NCBI GenBank assembly: GCA_964568145.1
Contig: CAZMOZ010000005.1
Span: 198,719-262,718 of the forward strand
Direction of reading: 5' to 3'
DNA from: DSVZ01 sp964568145
GTDB lineage: Bacteria > Verrucomicrobiota > Verrucomicrobiia > Limisphaerales > J093
DNA length: 64,000 bases
Part shown: piece after piece, positions 51,234 through 60,074 of the stretch
How positions within the stretch are numbered: position 1 is the first letter of the stretch
How the letters are laid out: the number at the start of each line of letters is the position of its first letter
Position numbers and translations under genes: made by a program
The notes under the pieces: generated by a model
The model's input: only the letters and a program-made list of their open reading frames with translations
What the model was told of the DNA's origin: nothing
The model's database searches: none

Positions 51234-52181
51234 TCACCGCACCTGCAGCCGGTAGAAGGCCGCCGGGCCCTGGGCCGGCACCCGCGCCGTCGCGTTGCTC
51301 ACCCCCGCCAGCGGCTCCCACGCCGCCCCTGCCGGCGCCGCCGCCCGCTCCAACACCGCATTCGTCCACACCGGCGACCACCGCAGCACCAGCTCCTCCC
51401 CCTCCCGCGCGCACCTCAACTGCGGCCGCGCCGGCTCTCCCACCACAATCCCCGCCTCCGCCTCCGGATGCACCGCCCAGTCCACCAACTCCACCGGCGG
51501 TAACGTCCACTCCCAGCCCCCCGGCACCCGATGCCAGCGCAGGCGCAGCCAGCCCAAATGCCACCCATCCGCCCGCCGCAGCCGAAACCCAAAATACTGC
51601 TCCAACTCCACCTCCTTGTACTTGTCCACCTCCTCCGTCGTCATATACCCAATGTAGGAAGTGGTCCGACAAGTGCGCGGCATGTCTTCACGCGGGCGGC
51701 AGGTGAAGCGGGCCTGCCGCAAGATCATCCCCAGCCCCTGGGCGTGGACCACCGGGTAGTCCCAGAACTTGCCCCACGGCCAGGTCGGGTGCGGCAATTC
51801 CCACCCCGCCGGGATGCGCGGCTGCGCGTAAATCCCCCACGCGTCCGTCCCCGTCGCCCAGTACACTTCCACATGCCCCGCCGGAAATAACGCCTCCACC
51901 GTGTCGTCCTGACTGTACAGCTTGTACGGCAAATCATTGGTTTCCGGGGCTTCAAATACATGCTGGCTGCGGAATCGCTCGTGGGTGAAGTCCGCCACCC
52001 CGTCCCCGTCCAGGTCCACCGGCCGCACAAACTCCATCGTCACCGTGCAGGTCACGTACTCCGGCTTGGGGATTCCCCCATACCCAAAGGGCAAACAGCT
52101 CCTTTGAGCCAGTCCGGTCCCGCTCCCCGCCAGCGCGAACCCGCTCACCAACCCGATCTTGATCCACGTCATGGTTTTCAT
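51234..52181 (-). CDS. secreted protein with calcium-like DxDxDG motif and C-terminal Ig-like module
   Basis: 315 residues. The signal peptide is MKTMTWIKIGLVSGFALAGSGTGLA. A DLDGDGVADFTHERF segment (near 55-70) resembles the calcium loops of dockerin or thrombospondin type 3 repeats. The middle is rich in Trp, Tyr and Arg. The C-terminus (RPQLRCAREGEELVLRWSP ... WEPLAGVSNATARVPAQGPAAFYRLQVR) is the short Ig-like module common at the end of secreted Verrucomicrobial proteins. Its start lies 21 nt from the stop of the large beta-helix gene upstream, so they may be co-transcribed. Function unknown. Confidence 0.72.
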   Translation of the reverse strand: MKTMTWIKIGLVSGFALAGSGTGLAQRSCLPFGYGGIPKPEYVTCTVTMEFVRPVDLDGDGVADFTHERFRSQHVFEAPETNDLPYKLYSQDDTVEALFPAGHVEVYWATGTDAWGIYAQPRIPAGWELPHPTWPWGKFWDYPVVHAQGLGMILRQARFTCRPREDMPRTCRTTSYIGYMTTEEVDKYKEVELEQYFGFRLRRADGWHLGWLRLRWHRVPGGWEWTLPPVELVDWAVHPEAEAGIVVGEPARPQLRCAREGEELVLRWSPVWTNAVLERAAAPAGAAWEPLAGVSNATARVPAQGPAAFYRLQVR

Positions 52182-52201
52182 CTGGGCTCCTCCATCCTGC
52201 T

Positions 52202-55200
52202 TCAAGGACTCGTTTGCTGCGGCACCAGAACCCAACCCCGGCTTTGACCGGAGCTGTCGGTGCCCAACCCCACAATCCACTCGTTGCTGTTGACGTCCTC
52301 GGCCGTCACCAGCGTCCAGCCCGAGGGAATCACACTCCACGCCGCGTCGTTGAGGTTGAAGGCTATACCTTGAATCGTATCTTCGTCTCTTGGTTCGTAA
52401 TAGACTCGTTGTCGGTAGGCCCGGCTGTAGCCGGTGGGGGTGGTCCAGCCGGTGCCCACCAACAACAAATGGTTGGACCCGACCTCATGGACGCCCAGGG
52501 CCTCGCTGCGGCCGGGCCGGCGCCAGGGGTTGGGGTCGGTCCAGCCCACCGTGCCCAGCACCGCCGGCCCGTTGGTCCCCGCCCACCACACCGCCGCCCG
52601 GGTTTGGACGTTGGTGGTCGTGCCGCGCACAATCATGGCATCGGTGAATCCCACCGCGTGCGCACTGGCTGAAAGGTCATTGGCCACGTTGGTGTAGAGC
52701 GTGACGTGGGGCGGTACCTGCGGCAACTCCAGTTCATTCAGGGTGCCGTCCCACCGGAAGGCGCGCCAGACGTTCACGCCGTCCTTGGTGCGCTGGACCC
52801 AGCCTGCCACCCCACCGTCGGCGTTGACCCCGAAGGCCGTGCCCGGTCGGGTGGGATTGTTGGGGTCAAGGTCTTGTACCACGTTGGTGGTGACAGCCAG
52901 ATATTGCCAACGTACAGCGCGCTGGACATTGTTGGCATCCCTCGACCAACCCGCGGCGTAATGCCCGGCGCTTGCGTTATAGGCCACGGCGTAAACGTCG
53001 GAGGTGCGATTGGCGTACAAGCTGTTGAGCCGCACCGGAGTGTTCGTCCCGTTGGGCACGTAATGCGCCCAACTGTCAATCAGCCCCACCAAGTGACCCG
53101 CCGCATCCACATCCCGCATCACGCTGAAGGTCCAAGGAGCCACCGCCGGCCGGAGCGTCCCGTAGTTTGGTGCCACCCAGCTACCGCCCAACTGATAACC
53201 GGTGGCCTGGTCCACGGCGCTCCCGGCAATTACTGGATTACTCTGGCTGTTAATTCCGTAAGCCGCATTGCCCGGGCCGTAGAAATAGCAAGTCCCTCCA
53301 TTTAAGGTCATTTCCGAGTCCAACTCGATACCCACTCCCTGGCCTTCCTCCGGCAGCAGGTCAGGCGCCTGCTCTGCCGGCTCGTGTTGCGGGTCTGACT
53401 CCAACGCAATCCATTCTCCGGTGCGCGTGCGCACCCAGCCGGGTACTGGTTGCCATGTCGCGATTTCTGGATCAAGTGCGTCGAACGCGCCTTGAAGCGC
53501 AGGCGAGCCAAGAGTCGCATCCTTGGCGGGGATCCCTTCCATTCCTTCCAAGTCTTCGGCCAAGTTTTCCCCGGCCGACTGGTTCATCCCTTGCGCGCAA
53601 TTAAAGGAAAAGTAAGCCCACAGGTCATACATCCAGTACTTGGGCCCGTCCCAGAGGGTGACGGCCACGCTGTGGTTGGTGGGGCCGGGGGTGGTCCAGG
53701 GGCCGGGCGGGGCCACGGCGTAGTTGGCGCCCGGCAACAGGCGGAAGGCCGCCATTTCGCTCTCGATCGTGTGGCGGTTGGCCGCGTTGTTCACCGGCGC
53801 CACGCGCACGAGGATTTCCCGCCAGCCCGCCGGGAAGACCAGGTCCCAGGTGCCGTTCGCGTTGGGCGCCTTGTAGGCCCATTGGTTGGTGTTGCTGACG
53901 AGGTTGGTGTAGAGCAGGTAGTCGCCGCTGCTGCCCGGCAGGGCCAGGCGCAGGCCGGGCAGGTCGCTGGTGGTCAGGGGGGCGAGCGTCACGGTCAGGG
54001 CGCCGGCGGGGTCGCTGCGCCGCAGCCGCATCAGCCCGGGGTTGAGCCGCCGGTCGTCCGCCACGTCGGCAATCCGCTCAAAGCGCACCGTCTGGCCGTG
54101 GAAAATCTCCACCACCGTGCGGGCGCTTTCCGGTGCATCGTAGGCCTCGATGACGATTTCATCCCGGCCGGGCACGCTGTTGGTGGGATAGTTGAACCAA
54201 GCCACGGAATTGGTCCAAGCCGGGGTTACGTTCGTGACCGAAGCGTGAGGTCCGCTGCGCACCCAGAGCCGCAAATCCGCCATGTTGGCTGCACTGCTGT
54301 CGGAGGTCGGGCGATGGCTGACATACCGCGCCCGGACCCAGACCCGGTTATCACCCAACACTTCCGGTTGCGTGACCTGGATTTCCCAAACCTGGCTCAA
54401 GGTGATCGAGTTGCCATTTGTCAGATACTCCGCCCGGACCCGTTCGATCCGCCCGGCCGGCAAGAAATTGGTCACCGTCAGGGTTTGCAGGGCGTAGTAC
54501 ACGTCGTTGGTGGGATTGGTCAGCAGGGCCGTGTTGACGAAGTCCATCGCGCTGCTCGAAACCCGAACGTTGCTCACCGTGACGTTGGTGCTGTGGTAAC
54601 ACTCCCGGCCGGTGACCGGGCTGTAGGCCGGCATCCAGAACGCCCGCCATTGGGCCAGGGCCGTGTTGGTGGGGTCCGGCTCGAAGAACCCGCTCACGTG
54701 CCGCGTGGTTAACCGGTTGGTCTGGAAACGAATCTGGTCGGCCCCGCCCACCAGCACCCCGGCGCAGAAGCCGGTGGCAAACCGGCCCGCCGCCAGCGTG
54801 GCGCTGCTGACCGGCATCCAGTTGGTGAAACTGCCCAGGCTCACCGCCTGCCAGGCGTAGTTGCGGTAGTCCTGGTACAGCGGCACCGATTCCAGCCGCA
54901 CGGCGTTGTAGGCCAGCAGAAAATCCGAAAAGGCCGTCGGCCCCGGCCCCTGGTCCGGGGTGCCGATGTTGGCCATCAGGTTCACGTCCAGGAACACGTT
55001 GCGGGTCAGGTCCACATAGCGGATCGGGCGGGTGTCGCAACTGAACCCGCGGTCCACGCCCACCAGCACGTTGTCGGTGAAGCGCACCCCGGAGGAAGCG
55101 GAAGTCCCCAGCCCGACCTCGAGGTTGCTCCCGTACACCCGGCAACGGCGCACCGTGGCCACACGGGCGGTTTCGTTCGGGGGGTCTCCTTCCGCAGTCA

Positions 55201-55951
55201 GCATGATGGCGGTGCAATAGCCGCCGTGGACCGAGTGAAAATCGCTGACTTCGCAATCCTCGATGGTCCAAGCGTCCTGAGTCCACTGCGTCCCCTCGAT
55301 GTACAGCGGGAAAGACTCGGTGCCCGGTCCGATCCACCACGGCCAGGGAGTGACGCCCAGCGCGCCGCAGTTGCGGATGCGCACCCCGGACACCTTTCCC
55401 GCCCGCGCCCGGGCGAAGAGCGCGCCCAGCTTGAAGCCCCGCTCCCGACTGGTCTCGTGCATGAACGAATTGGCCGGGCTGGCATGGGTGTTGGCTGCCA
55501 CCCACGCCGGCCAGTTCCCGTCCAGGGTCAGGTTCTCGGCCTCGAAATAGGCCAGATCGCCGCTCTCGCCGTACGGCGCGTGCAGCAGCCAGGTTTCCGA
55601 AATCGGCCCCCAGAACGGCGTGCCATTGGTGGGCACCTTGAACTTCAGCACCGGCGGCTGGCTGGAGTCGTAAGCCTGCAAAATCAATTGGCGGTTTGGG
55701 TTCGTCCCGCGTCGCAAATACAGGGTGTCCGTCTCGTACGTGCCGGGGAAGAAGTGGATTTTTACCTCCGCCCCGCCGGGGTCCTTGGGATTGGTGTCAA
55801 TGATTTGCTGCACACCACTGGTGCTGAAACACAGAGGAGAGGCCGCAGTGTTGCCTGTCAGACTATTGGTGCAATTGGTGTAGCCGGTTGGCGCCACCCA
55901 GTACTCAGCCGCCCGCAACGGCAGTAAACCCGCCGGCAAAAGCAAAAACAA
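52202..55951 (-). CDS. large secreted protein: right-handed beta-helix plus HAF-type repeats; start codon uncertain
   Basis: 1249 residues from the TTG at 55951. The signal region is FLLLPAGLLPLRAAEYW. The first ~480 residues form a pectate-lyase-like right-handed beta-helix (VKIHFFPGTYETDTLYLRRG; repeated Asn/Val rungs). A middle region of beta-sandwich type follows. The last ~350 residues contain HAF-like repeats (AFGVNADGGVAGWVQRTKD; AEDVNSNEWIVGLGTDSSGQSRGWVLVP). Catalytic residues of polysaccharide lyases are not recognised. The start is the odd point: basic residues belonging to the signal n-region (RCGPVFARAVK) lie upstream of the TTG in the same frame, yet no ATG or GTG occurs there. 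An ATG at 56103 is out of frame across a 16-bp minisatellite. Confidence 0.8.
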   Translation of the reverse strand: MFLLLPAGLLPLRAAEYWVAPTGYTNCTNSLTGNTAASPLCFSTSGVQQIIDTNPKDPGGAEVKIHFFPGTYETDTLYLRRGTNPNRQLILQAYDSSQPPVLKFKVPTNGTPFWGPISETWLLHAPYGESGDLAYFEAENLTLDGNWPAWVAANTHASPANSFMHETSRERGFKLGALFARARAGKVSGVRIRNCGALGVTPWPWWIGPGTESFPLYIEGTQWTQDAWTIEDCEVSDFHSVHGGYCTAIMLTAEGDPPNETARVATVRRCRVYGSNLEVGLGTSASSGVRFTDNVLVGVDRGFSCDTRPIRYVDLTRNVFLDVNLMANIGTPDQGPGPTAFSDFLLAYNAVRLESVPLYQDYRNYAWQAVSLGSFTNWMPVSSATLAAGRFATGFCAGVLVGGADQIRFQTNRLTTRHVSGFFEPDPTNTALAQWRAFWMPAYSPVTGRECYHSTNVTVSNVRVSSSAMDFVNTALLTNPTNDVYYALQTLTVTNFLPAGRIERVRAEYLTNGNSITLSQVWEIQVTQPEVLGDNRVWVRARYVSHRPTSDSSAANMADLRLWVRSGPHASVTNVTPAWTNSVAWFNYPTNSVPGRDEIVIEAYDAPESARTVVEIFHGQTVRFERIADVADDRRLNPGLMRLRRSDPAGALTVTLAPLTTSDLPGLRLALPGSSGDYLLYTNLVSNTNQWAYKAPNANGTWDLVFPAGWREILVRVAPVNNAANRHTIESEMAAFRLLPGANYAVAPPGPWTTPGPTNHSVAVTLWDGPKYWMYDLWAYFSFNCAQGMNQSAGENLAEDLEGMEGIPAKDATLGSPALQGAFDALDPEIATWQPVPGWVRTRTGEWIALESDPQHEPAEQAPDLLPEEGQGVGIELDSEMTLNGGTCYFYGPGNAAYGINSQSNPVIAGSAVDQATGYQLGGSWVAPNYGTLRPAVAPWTFSVMRDVDAAGHLVGLIDSWAHYVPNGTNTPVRLNSLYANRTSDVYAVAYNASAGHYAAGWSRDANNVQRAVRWQYLAVTTNVVQDLDPNNPTRPGTAFGVNADGGVAGWVQRTKDGVNVWRAFRWDGTLNELELPQVPPHVTLYTNVANDLSASAHAVGFTDAMIVRGTTTNVQTRAAVWWAGTNGPAVLGTVGWTDPNPWRRPGRSEALGVHEVGSNHLLLVGTGWTTPTGYSRAYRQRVYYEPRDEDTIQGIAFNLNDAAWSVIPSGWTLVTAEDVNSNEWIVGLGTDSSGQSRGWVLVPQQTSP

Positions 55952-56003
55952 AAACAGCTTGACAGCACGGGCGAAAACTGGCCCGCAGCGCGACAGCCTT
56001 AAA

Positions 56004-56083
56004 AAGGCCGGTCGGGGTGAAGGCCGGTCGGGGTGAAGGCCGGTCGGGGTGAAGGCCGGTCGGGGTGAAGGCCGGTCGGGGTG
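56004..56083. repeat. minisatellite, 16 bp x 5 perfect copies
   Basis: Plus-strand unit AAGGCCGGTCGGGGTG; minus-strand unit CACCCCGACCGGCCTT. Five identical copies lie between ATG 56103 and the TTG 55951 used for the beta-helix gene. Sixteen is not a multiple of three, so each gain or loss changes the reading frame. With three or six copies the ATG would read straight into the large ORF, without stops. Confidence 0.95.
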
Positions 56084-56112
56084 CTGGGTTGACCTGCGTT
56101 CATGGTGGCGTC

Positions 56113-56140
56113 ACTTCATTTCTAGCCAACGGTCTGTCAA
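56113..56140 (-). promoter_or_regulatory. candidate promoter of the beta-helix gene
   Basis: On the minus strand: a perfect -35 TTGACA (56140-56135), a 16-nt spacer and TGAAGT as a weak -10. Transcription would begin near 56106, only about 3 nt before ATG 56103, which would make the message nearly leaderless. Confidence 0.4.
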
Positions 56141-56151
56141 GCCGAAAAATG

Positions 56152-56178
56152 AAAAAAATTTTAGGGGGCTGCTGCCCC
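56152..56178 (-). terminator. candidate Rho-independent terminator after hprK
   Basis: On the minus strand, stem GGGGC / GCCCC with loop AGCA, then CCTAAAATTTTTTT. It lies about 125 nt after the hprK stop, past a mosaic repeat. The stem is short and the T-run starts several nt late, so confidence is moderate. Confidence 0.45.
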
Positions 56179-56190
56179 GAGCGCGTCGCG

Positions 56191-56300
56191 CCGCCGCCGG
56201 CATCCGGCATCCGGCATCGGGCATCTGGTATCGGGCATCTGCCCCCGCACTCCTCGCTTCTGACTCCTGACTTCTGACTGCTGACTTCTGACTACTCCCC
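56191..56300. repeat. low-complexity mosaic (CATCCGG and CTGACTTC words)
   Basis: Directly after the hprK stop. Contains GGCATCCGGCATCCGGCATC, GGGCATCTGGTATCGGGCAT and TTCTGACTCCTGACTTCTGA, nearly identical in order to 51121-51231 and ending 2 nt from a stop codon in both cases. Confidence 0.75.
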
Positions 56301-56301
56301 C

Positions 56302-57252
56302 TCAGCGCCCGGCCTGCTTTTGCATCTGGGCGATTAAAGCGTCATTCAGGGCTTTGGCCGGATTGTAGCCCAGCACGCGCAACTTCACGTGCAGGGCTGC
56401 CACTTCCACGAGCCGCGCCACGTCGCGTCCCGGCCGGATGGGGATGGTCATGTGGGGGACCGGCACGCCCAGAATGGTCTTGGTTTCCAACTCGGCGCCC
56501 ACCTGCTCGATGTGGTCGGTTTGGTTCCATTGCTTGAGCGTGACCACCAGGTCCACCCGCTTCTCGGTGCGAATGCCTTTGACGCCAAACATGGCGGGCA
56601 CGTCCACCAGGCCGATGCCGCGCACTTCCATGAAATTGCGGCCCAGGTCCGGGCTGGTGCCGATGATGTCCTTGCCCCCGCTGAGGCGGACCAGCGTGGT
56701 GTCGTCCGCCACCAGGCTGTAGCCGCGCTCGACGAGCCCGACCGCGCACTCGCTCTTGCCCACGCCCGGCTCGCCCATGATGAGCACGCCGATGCCGCGG
56801 ATGTCCACCATGCTGCCGTGGATGCGGTCCCGCGGCGCAAACATCTCCTCCAGGGCCAGCGTGGCGCGGTTGATGAACTTCATCGTGACCATCGGGCAGC
56901 GGAAGACCGGCACCGCGGCGGCCTCGGCCCGACGAAGGAAATCCGCGTCCGGCTTCCCGCCGCGGCAAAACACCGCGCAAGGGATGCGCGTGGCGAAGAA
57001 GTCCGCGTACCGCGCGCCGCGAGCGGCCGGCGGCAACGAGCGCAGATAGTGCATCTCGGCGTTGCCGAACACCTGGACACGGTGTTCGGCGAAGTACTTG
57101 CGGAAGCCGGCCAGCATCAGGCCCGGGCGGTTGACCGTGGGTTCCTTGATCACGCGGCTCAGGCCGCGCTCGCCGGCCACCAGGCGCAGTTCCAGCGCCT
57201 TTTCCTGCGCGCGGAAAAAGCTCTCCACCGTGACGGGCTTGGGCGGTTCCAT
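56302..57252 (-). CDS. hprK: HPr kinase/phosphorylase
   Basis: 316 residues from ATG 57252. HprK phosphorylates and dephosphorylates the seryl site of the PTS protein HPr to set carbon control. The N-terminal domain is followed by His145 (IHGSMVDIRGIG), the Walker A GEPGVGKSE (160-168), the ADD pair in LVADDTTLV and the family signature EVRGIGLVDVPAMFG. The length is normal. It is the last gene of the kdsA-kdsC-lptA/C-lptB operon, 73 nt after lptB. HPr is not in the window. In Proteobacteria lpt genes are also followed by PTS-related genes, so this link may be old. Confidence 0.95.
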   Translation of the reverse strand: MEPPKPVTVESFFRAQEKALELRLVAGERGLSRVIKEPTVNRPGLMLAGFRKYFAEHRVQVFGNAEMHYLRSLPPAARGARYADFFATRIPCAVFCRGGKPDADFLRRAEAAAVPVFRCPMVTMKFINRATLALEEMFAPRDRIHGSMVDIRGIGVLIMGEPGVGKSECAVGLVERGYSLVADDTTLVRLSGGKDIIGTSPDLGRNFMEVRGIGLVDVPAMFGVKGIRTEKRVDLVVTLKQWNQTDHIEQVGAELETKTILGVPVPHMTIPIRPGRDVARLVEVAALHVKLRVLGYNPAKALNDALIAQMQKQAGR

Positions 57253-57325
57253 GGGTGCAACGGGTTGGTTTCGGGCTGGCGGCCAGCCTGCCCCCTCCGG
57301 CGGCCGGCGCAACGGAAAAATCGCC

Positions 57326-58120
57326 TCAGAGGTTGAACTCCGGCCCGAGATAAATCTCCCGGGCCTGGGGATCGCTGACCAGCTTCCCGGCCGGGCCTTC
57401 GAGGAGGACTTCACCCTTGTGGATGATGTACGCGCGGTCCACCAGCTTGAGCGTCTCGCGCACGTTGTGGTCGGTGATGAGGATGCCCAGGCCGCGCTCC
57501 TTGAGCCGGCGGATGATCTTCTGCACCTCGTAAACGGCGATCGGGTCAATGCCGCTGAACGGCTCGTCCAGCAGCATCAGCTTTGGGCTGGTGATGAGCG
57601 CGCGGGTGATTTCGAGCCGGCGTTTTTCACCGCCACTGAGCTGGTAGGCCCGGCTTTTCGCCAGCGGCGTGAGATCAAGTTCGTCCAGGAGGTATTGCAG
57701 ACGCGACGCCCGTTCATCGCGGCTCAGCTTGCAGGTCTCGAGGATGGCCAGGAGGTTTTGCTCGGCCGTGAGCTTGCGGAACACCGAGGGCTCCTGGGTG
57801 AGGTAACCGATGCCCCGCCGCGCGCGCTGGTGCATGGCCAGGTGGCCGATGGGCCGGCCCTGGAAACGCACCACGCCTTCGTCCGGCCGCACCAGGCCCA
57901 CGATCATGTTGAACGTGGTCGTTTTGCCCGCGCCATTGGGGCCCAGCAAGCCCACGATCTCACCCGCCTGCACCTGGATGCTGACGCCGTTCACCACCCG
58001 TCGCTTCCGGTACTCCTTGGCGAGCTTCTCGGTGCTTAGCAGCGGTTCGGCGGCGGCGGTGGCGACCTCAGTGCCGGCGGTCTGGGCCGGCTGCGGTGCG
58101 GATTGAGTCGGCGGAGCCAT
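57326..58120 (-). CDS. lptB: LPS export ABC transporter ATP-binding protein LptB
   Basis: 264 residues. LptB powers LPS extraction from the inner membrane with LptF and LptG. Walker A GPNGAGKTTT, Q-loop LTQEPSVFRKLTAEQN, signature LSGGEKRRLEI and Walker B LMLLDEPFSGIDP with the switch His in ITDHNV are all intact. The first ~25 residues are a Pro/Ala/Thr extension not found in E. coli LptB. The upstream lptA/C-like gene ends 13 nt before. LptF/G are not in the window. Confidence 0.95.
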   Translation of the reverse strand: MAPPTQSAPQPAQTAGTEVATAAAEPLLSTEKLAKEYRKRRVVNGVSIQVQAGEIVGLLGPNGAGKTTTFNMIVGLVRPDEGVVRFQGRPIGHLAMHQRARRGIGYLTQEPSVFRKLTAEQNLLAILETCKLSRDERASRLQYLLDELDLTPLAKSRAYQLSGGEKRRLEITRALITSPKLMLLDEPFSGIDPIAVYEVQKIIRRLKERGLGILITDHNVRETLKLVDRAYIIHKGEVLLEGPAGKLVSDPQAREIYLGPEFNL

Positions 58121-58133
58121 GCGATACGAGGAT

Positions 58134-60074
58134 TCAGTGGCTGAGCGGGAGTGCCAGGCGGTTGGTGATCCGGTTCGTCAAGCCGAAGGTCCACTCGATG
58201 CGAAAGGCGCCGCGCCCGCGCGCCCGGCCCTGCCGTGTGTCCCAGGTCAGGGACGTGGCGTCGGAAATCCGGCCTTCCGGCGTGACCACCACGGGCCGGC
58301 CGGTGAGCGCCAGCAAGCCGTTGCCGTCCGAGTAAGTTGCCTCCTCGCCCTCGGCGCGACGCTGGTCGCGGGCGATCCGGACCCGCCCCGAGGCGGTGGC
58401 CGTCTCCAACCGGTTGGTGCCGGCGTGGAACCGGGCGGCGACCTGCCCGGCGCTCATGGAGGTCACCACGGGCGCGGTGTCGGGGCGGCGGACCTCGCTT
58501 TGCCAGCCACGCACGCCGCCGTCGGCCACGAGACGGCTCAAGGTGCCGGTCTCGGCGAAATCCACCCGCAGCCGCTCGCACTCGATGGTGCGGGTCAAAG
58601 GCCGGCGATGCGGCCGCGCGAATTGTTCGAGCCGCACGGCGCCCGCCGCCTCGACCGCTTCCAGCCGCTCGCGATACGTCACGGTCAGCTCGCGACCGGT
58701 GAGCTGGCCGAGCACGCGGTCGCCTTCGAGCAGCCGGGCTCGAACCGGCGGCGTGAAGCTGAGTTGCCCGGTCCGAAAGCTCGCCGCCTCCGACTCGACC
58801 TGCACAACCAGGTTTGTCAGGGAACGGGCGGAAGGTCCGTTCGTGTTGCCGAAGCCAGGCAGGTGGTCGCCGAGCGACTCCAAGGGTAATCGCAGCCGCG
58901 CCTGACCTTGGACGTCCACCGCCTGCCGGGCAGTGTGCAGGCGCAGCGCGTCGCCGCGCACTTCGCGGCCGCCGGCGGACCAGACCGGATTGCCGGTCAG
59001 CTCAAGCACCTCGTTGGTGAACACCGCGCGCGCGGCATTGGCCCGCCAGCCATCGGCCGTGTCGCGGATCACGACGTTGGTCTCGGCCAGCACGCCCCGC
59101 ACCGGGCCGTTGGTGGGCGGCAGGACCAGTGTGAGCGCGCTAGCGTTCAGCTCGATGAAGTCGGCGGGCGGGTTGGCAGCGGCCGGCGCTGGCGCGGGGC
59201 CGAGCAAGGACCAACCCGAAAAGCTGTTCGTGCCGGCCGGCAGCTTGAGCGAGGCGTGACCCAGCGCCCGCAAGGTCTGAAGCCCGCCGCGTGTGGCGCG
59301 TTCGAGCAGGAACGTGTCCGCGCGCGCCTCGCGGGCGGCGTCGCTCCAGCGCGGACGGCCGGTCAGTTCCACGACTTCGCCGCCATCGGCCAGCCGGTAC
59401 TCGGCGCGATCGCTGGTGGCGCGGCTGCCGTCGCGGCGGCTGAGGATGGCCACGTCCTGTTCCGCGAGCAGGCGGTCGAACTTGCCGGTGGCGCCGCGCT
59501 GCACGGTGAGCCGCTCGCAGCGCACCTCGAGTTCGGGGTCGCGAGCCAGCACATGGTCCTGGAAGCTGACGACGTTCGAGACGTAATTGAGCCACAGCCG
59601 GCCGGCCTCGATGGTGAGCGTGTCGCTCTGCGCCCCCGCGGCGGGTTGTTTGCGGACGGTGGTCCGGATCTGGTTCGACACCACCAGATCACTCACGTCC
59701 TGCGACCACTGGAAGCCCACGCCTTCGAGGGTGAGCTGGCCGTCCGCGGTGGACACGCGCAGGCCGTCGCCCGAGGAGACGCGGCTGTGCCGGAGGTCCA
59801 CCACGCAGTTGGTGGCGAGCACCAGCAGGTTGGCGTTCGTGTTGCCGCGGGGGTCGTAGTGCTCGACGCGCGCGGTCTCGAGCAGCACGGAGCCATCCGG
59901 CCGGGTGCGCGCGCCGGTGCCGGTGAGCAGGCCGGTCTGCTTGTTCTGGCTGAGCAACGGCAGGCGGAATTCGCGCGCCTGACCGGTGGGCTGGGCGGCG
60001 CGGGGCTTGGCCAATCCGCCTCCCAGCACCACGAGCGCCGAAAGCAGCAGAAGCCTCTTCACGCGCGCGCTCAC
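58134..60074 (-). CDS. LptA/LptC-like LPS transport protein (multi-OstA domain)
   Basis: 646 residues from GTG 60074, whose GTGA overlaps the kdsC stop; GTG 60062 gives the tidier signal peptide MKRLLLLSALVVLGGGLAKPRA. After an LptC-like first part come several OstA/LptA-type beta units: LTIEAGRLWLNYVSNVVSFQDHVLARDPELEVRCERL; LELTGNPVWSAGGREVRGDALRL; IECERLRVDFAETGTLSRLVADGGVRG; and EEATYSDGNGLLALTGRPVVV. It is over three times the size of E. coli LptA. It probably forms the periplasmic LPS bridge. Gene order between kdsC and lptB supports this. The exact LptA or LptC identity is not resolved. Confidence 0.85.
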   Translation of the reverse strand: MSARVKRLLLLSALVVLGGGLAKPRAAQPTGQAREFRLPLLSQNKQTGLLTGTGARTRPDGSVLLETARVEHYDPRGNTNANLLVLATNCVVDLRHSRVSSGDGLRVSTADGQLTLEGVGFQWSQDVSDLVVSNQIRTTVRKQPAAGAQSDTLTIEAGRLWLNYVSNVVSFQDHVLARDPELEVRCERLTVQRGATGKFDRLLAEQDVAILSRRDGSRATSDRAEYRLADGGEVVELTGRPRWSDAAREARADTFLLERATRGGLQTLRALGHASLKLPAGTNSFSGWSLLGPAPAPAAANPPADFIELNASALTLVLPPTNGPVRGVLAETNVVIRDTADGWRANAARAVFTNEVLELTGNPVWSAGGREVRGDALRLHTARQAVDVQGQARLRLPLESLGDHLPGFGNTNGPSARSLTNLVVQVESEAASFRTGQLSFTPPVRARLLEGDRVLGQLTGRELTVTYRERLEAVEAAGAVRLEQFARPHRRPLTRTIECERLRVDFAETGTLSRLVADGGVRGWQSEVRRPDTAPVVTSMSAGQVAARFHAGTNRLETATASGRVRIARDQRRAEGEEATYSDGNGLLALTGRPVVVTPEGRISDATSLTWDTRQGRARGRGAFRIEWTFGLTNRITNRLALPLSH

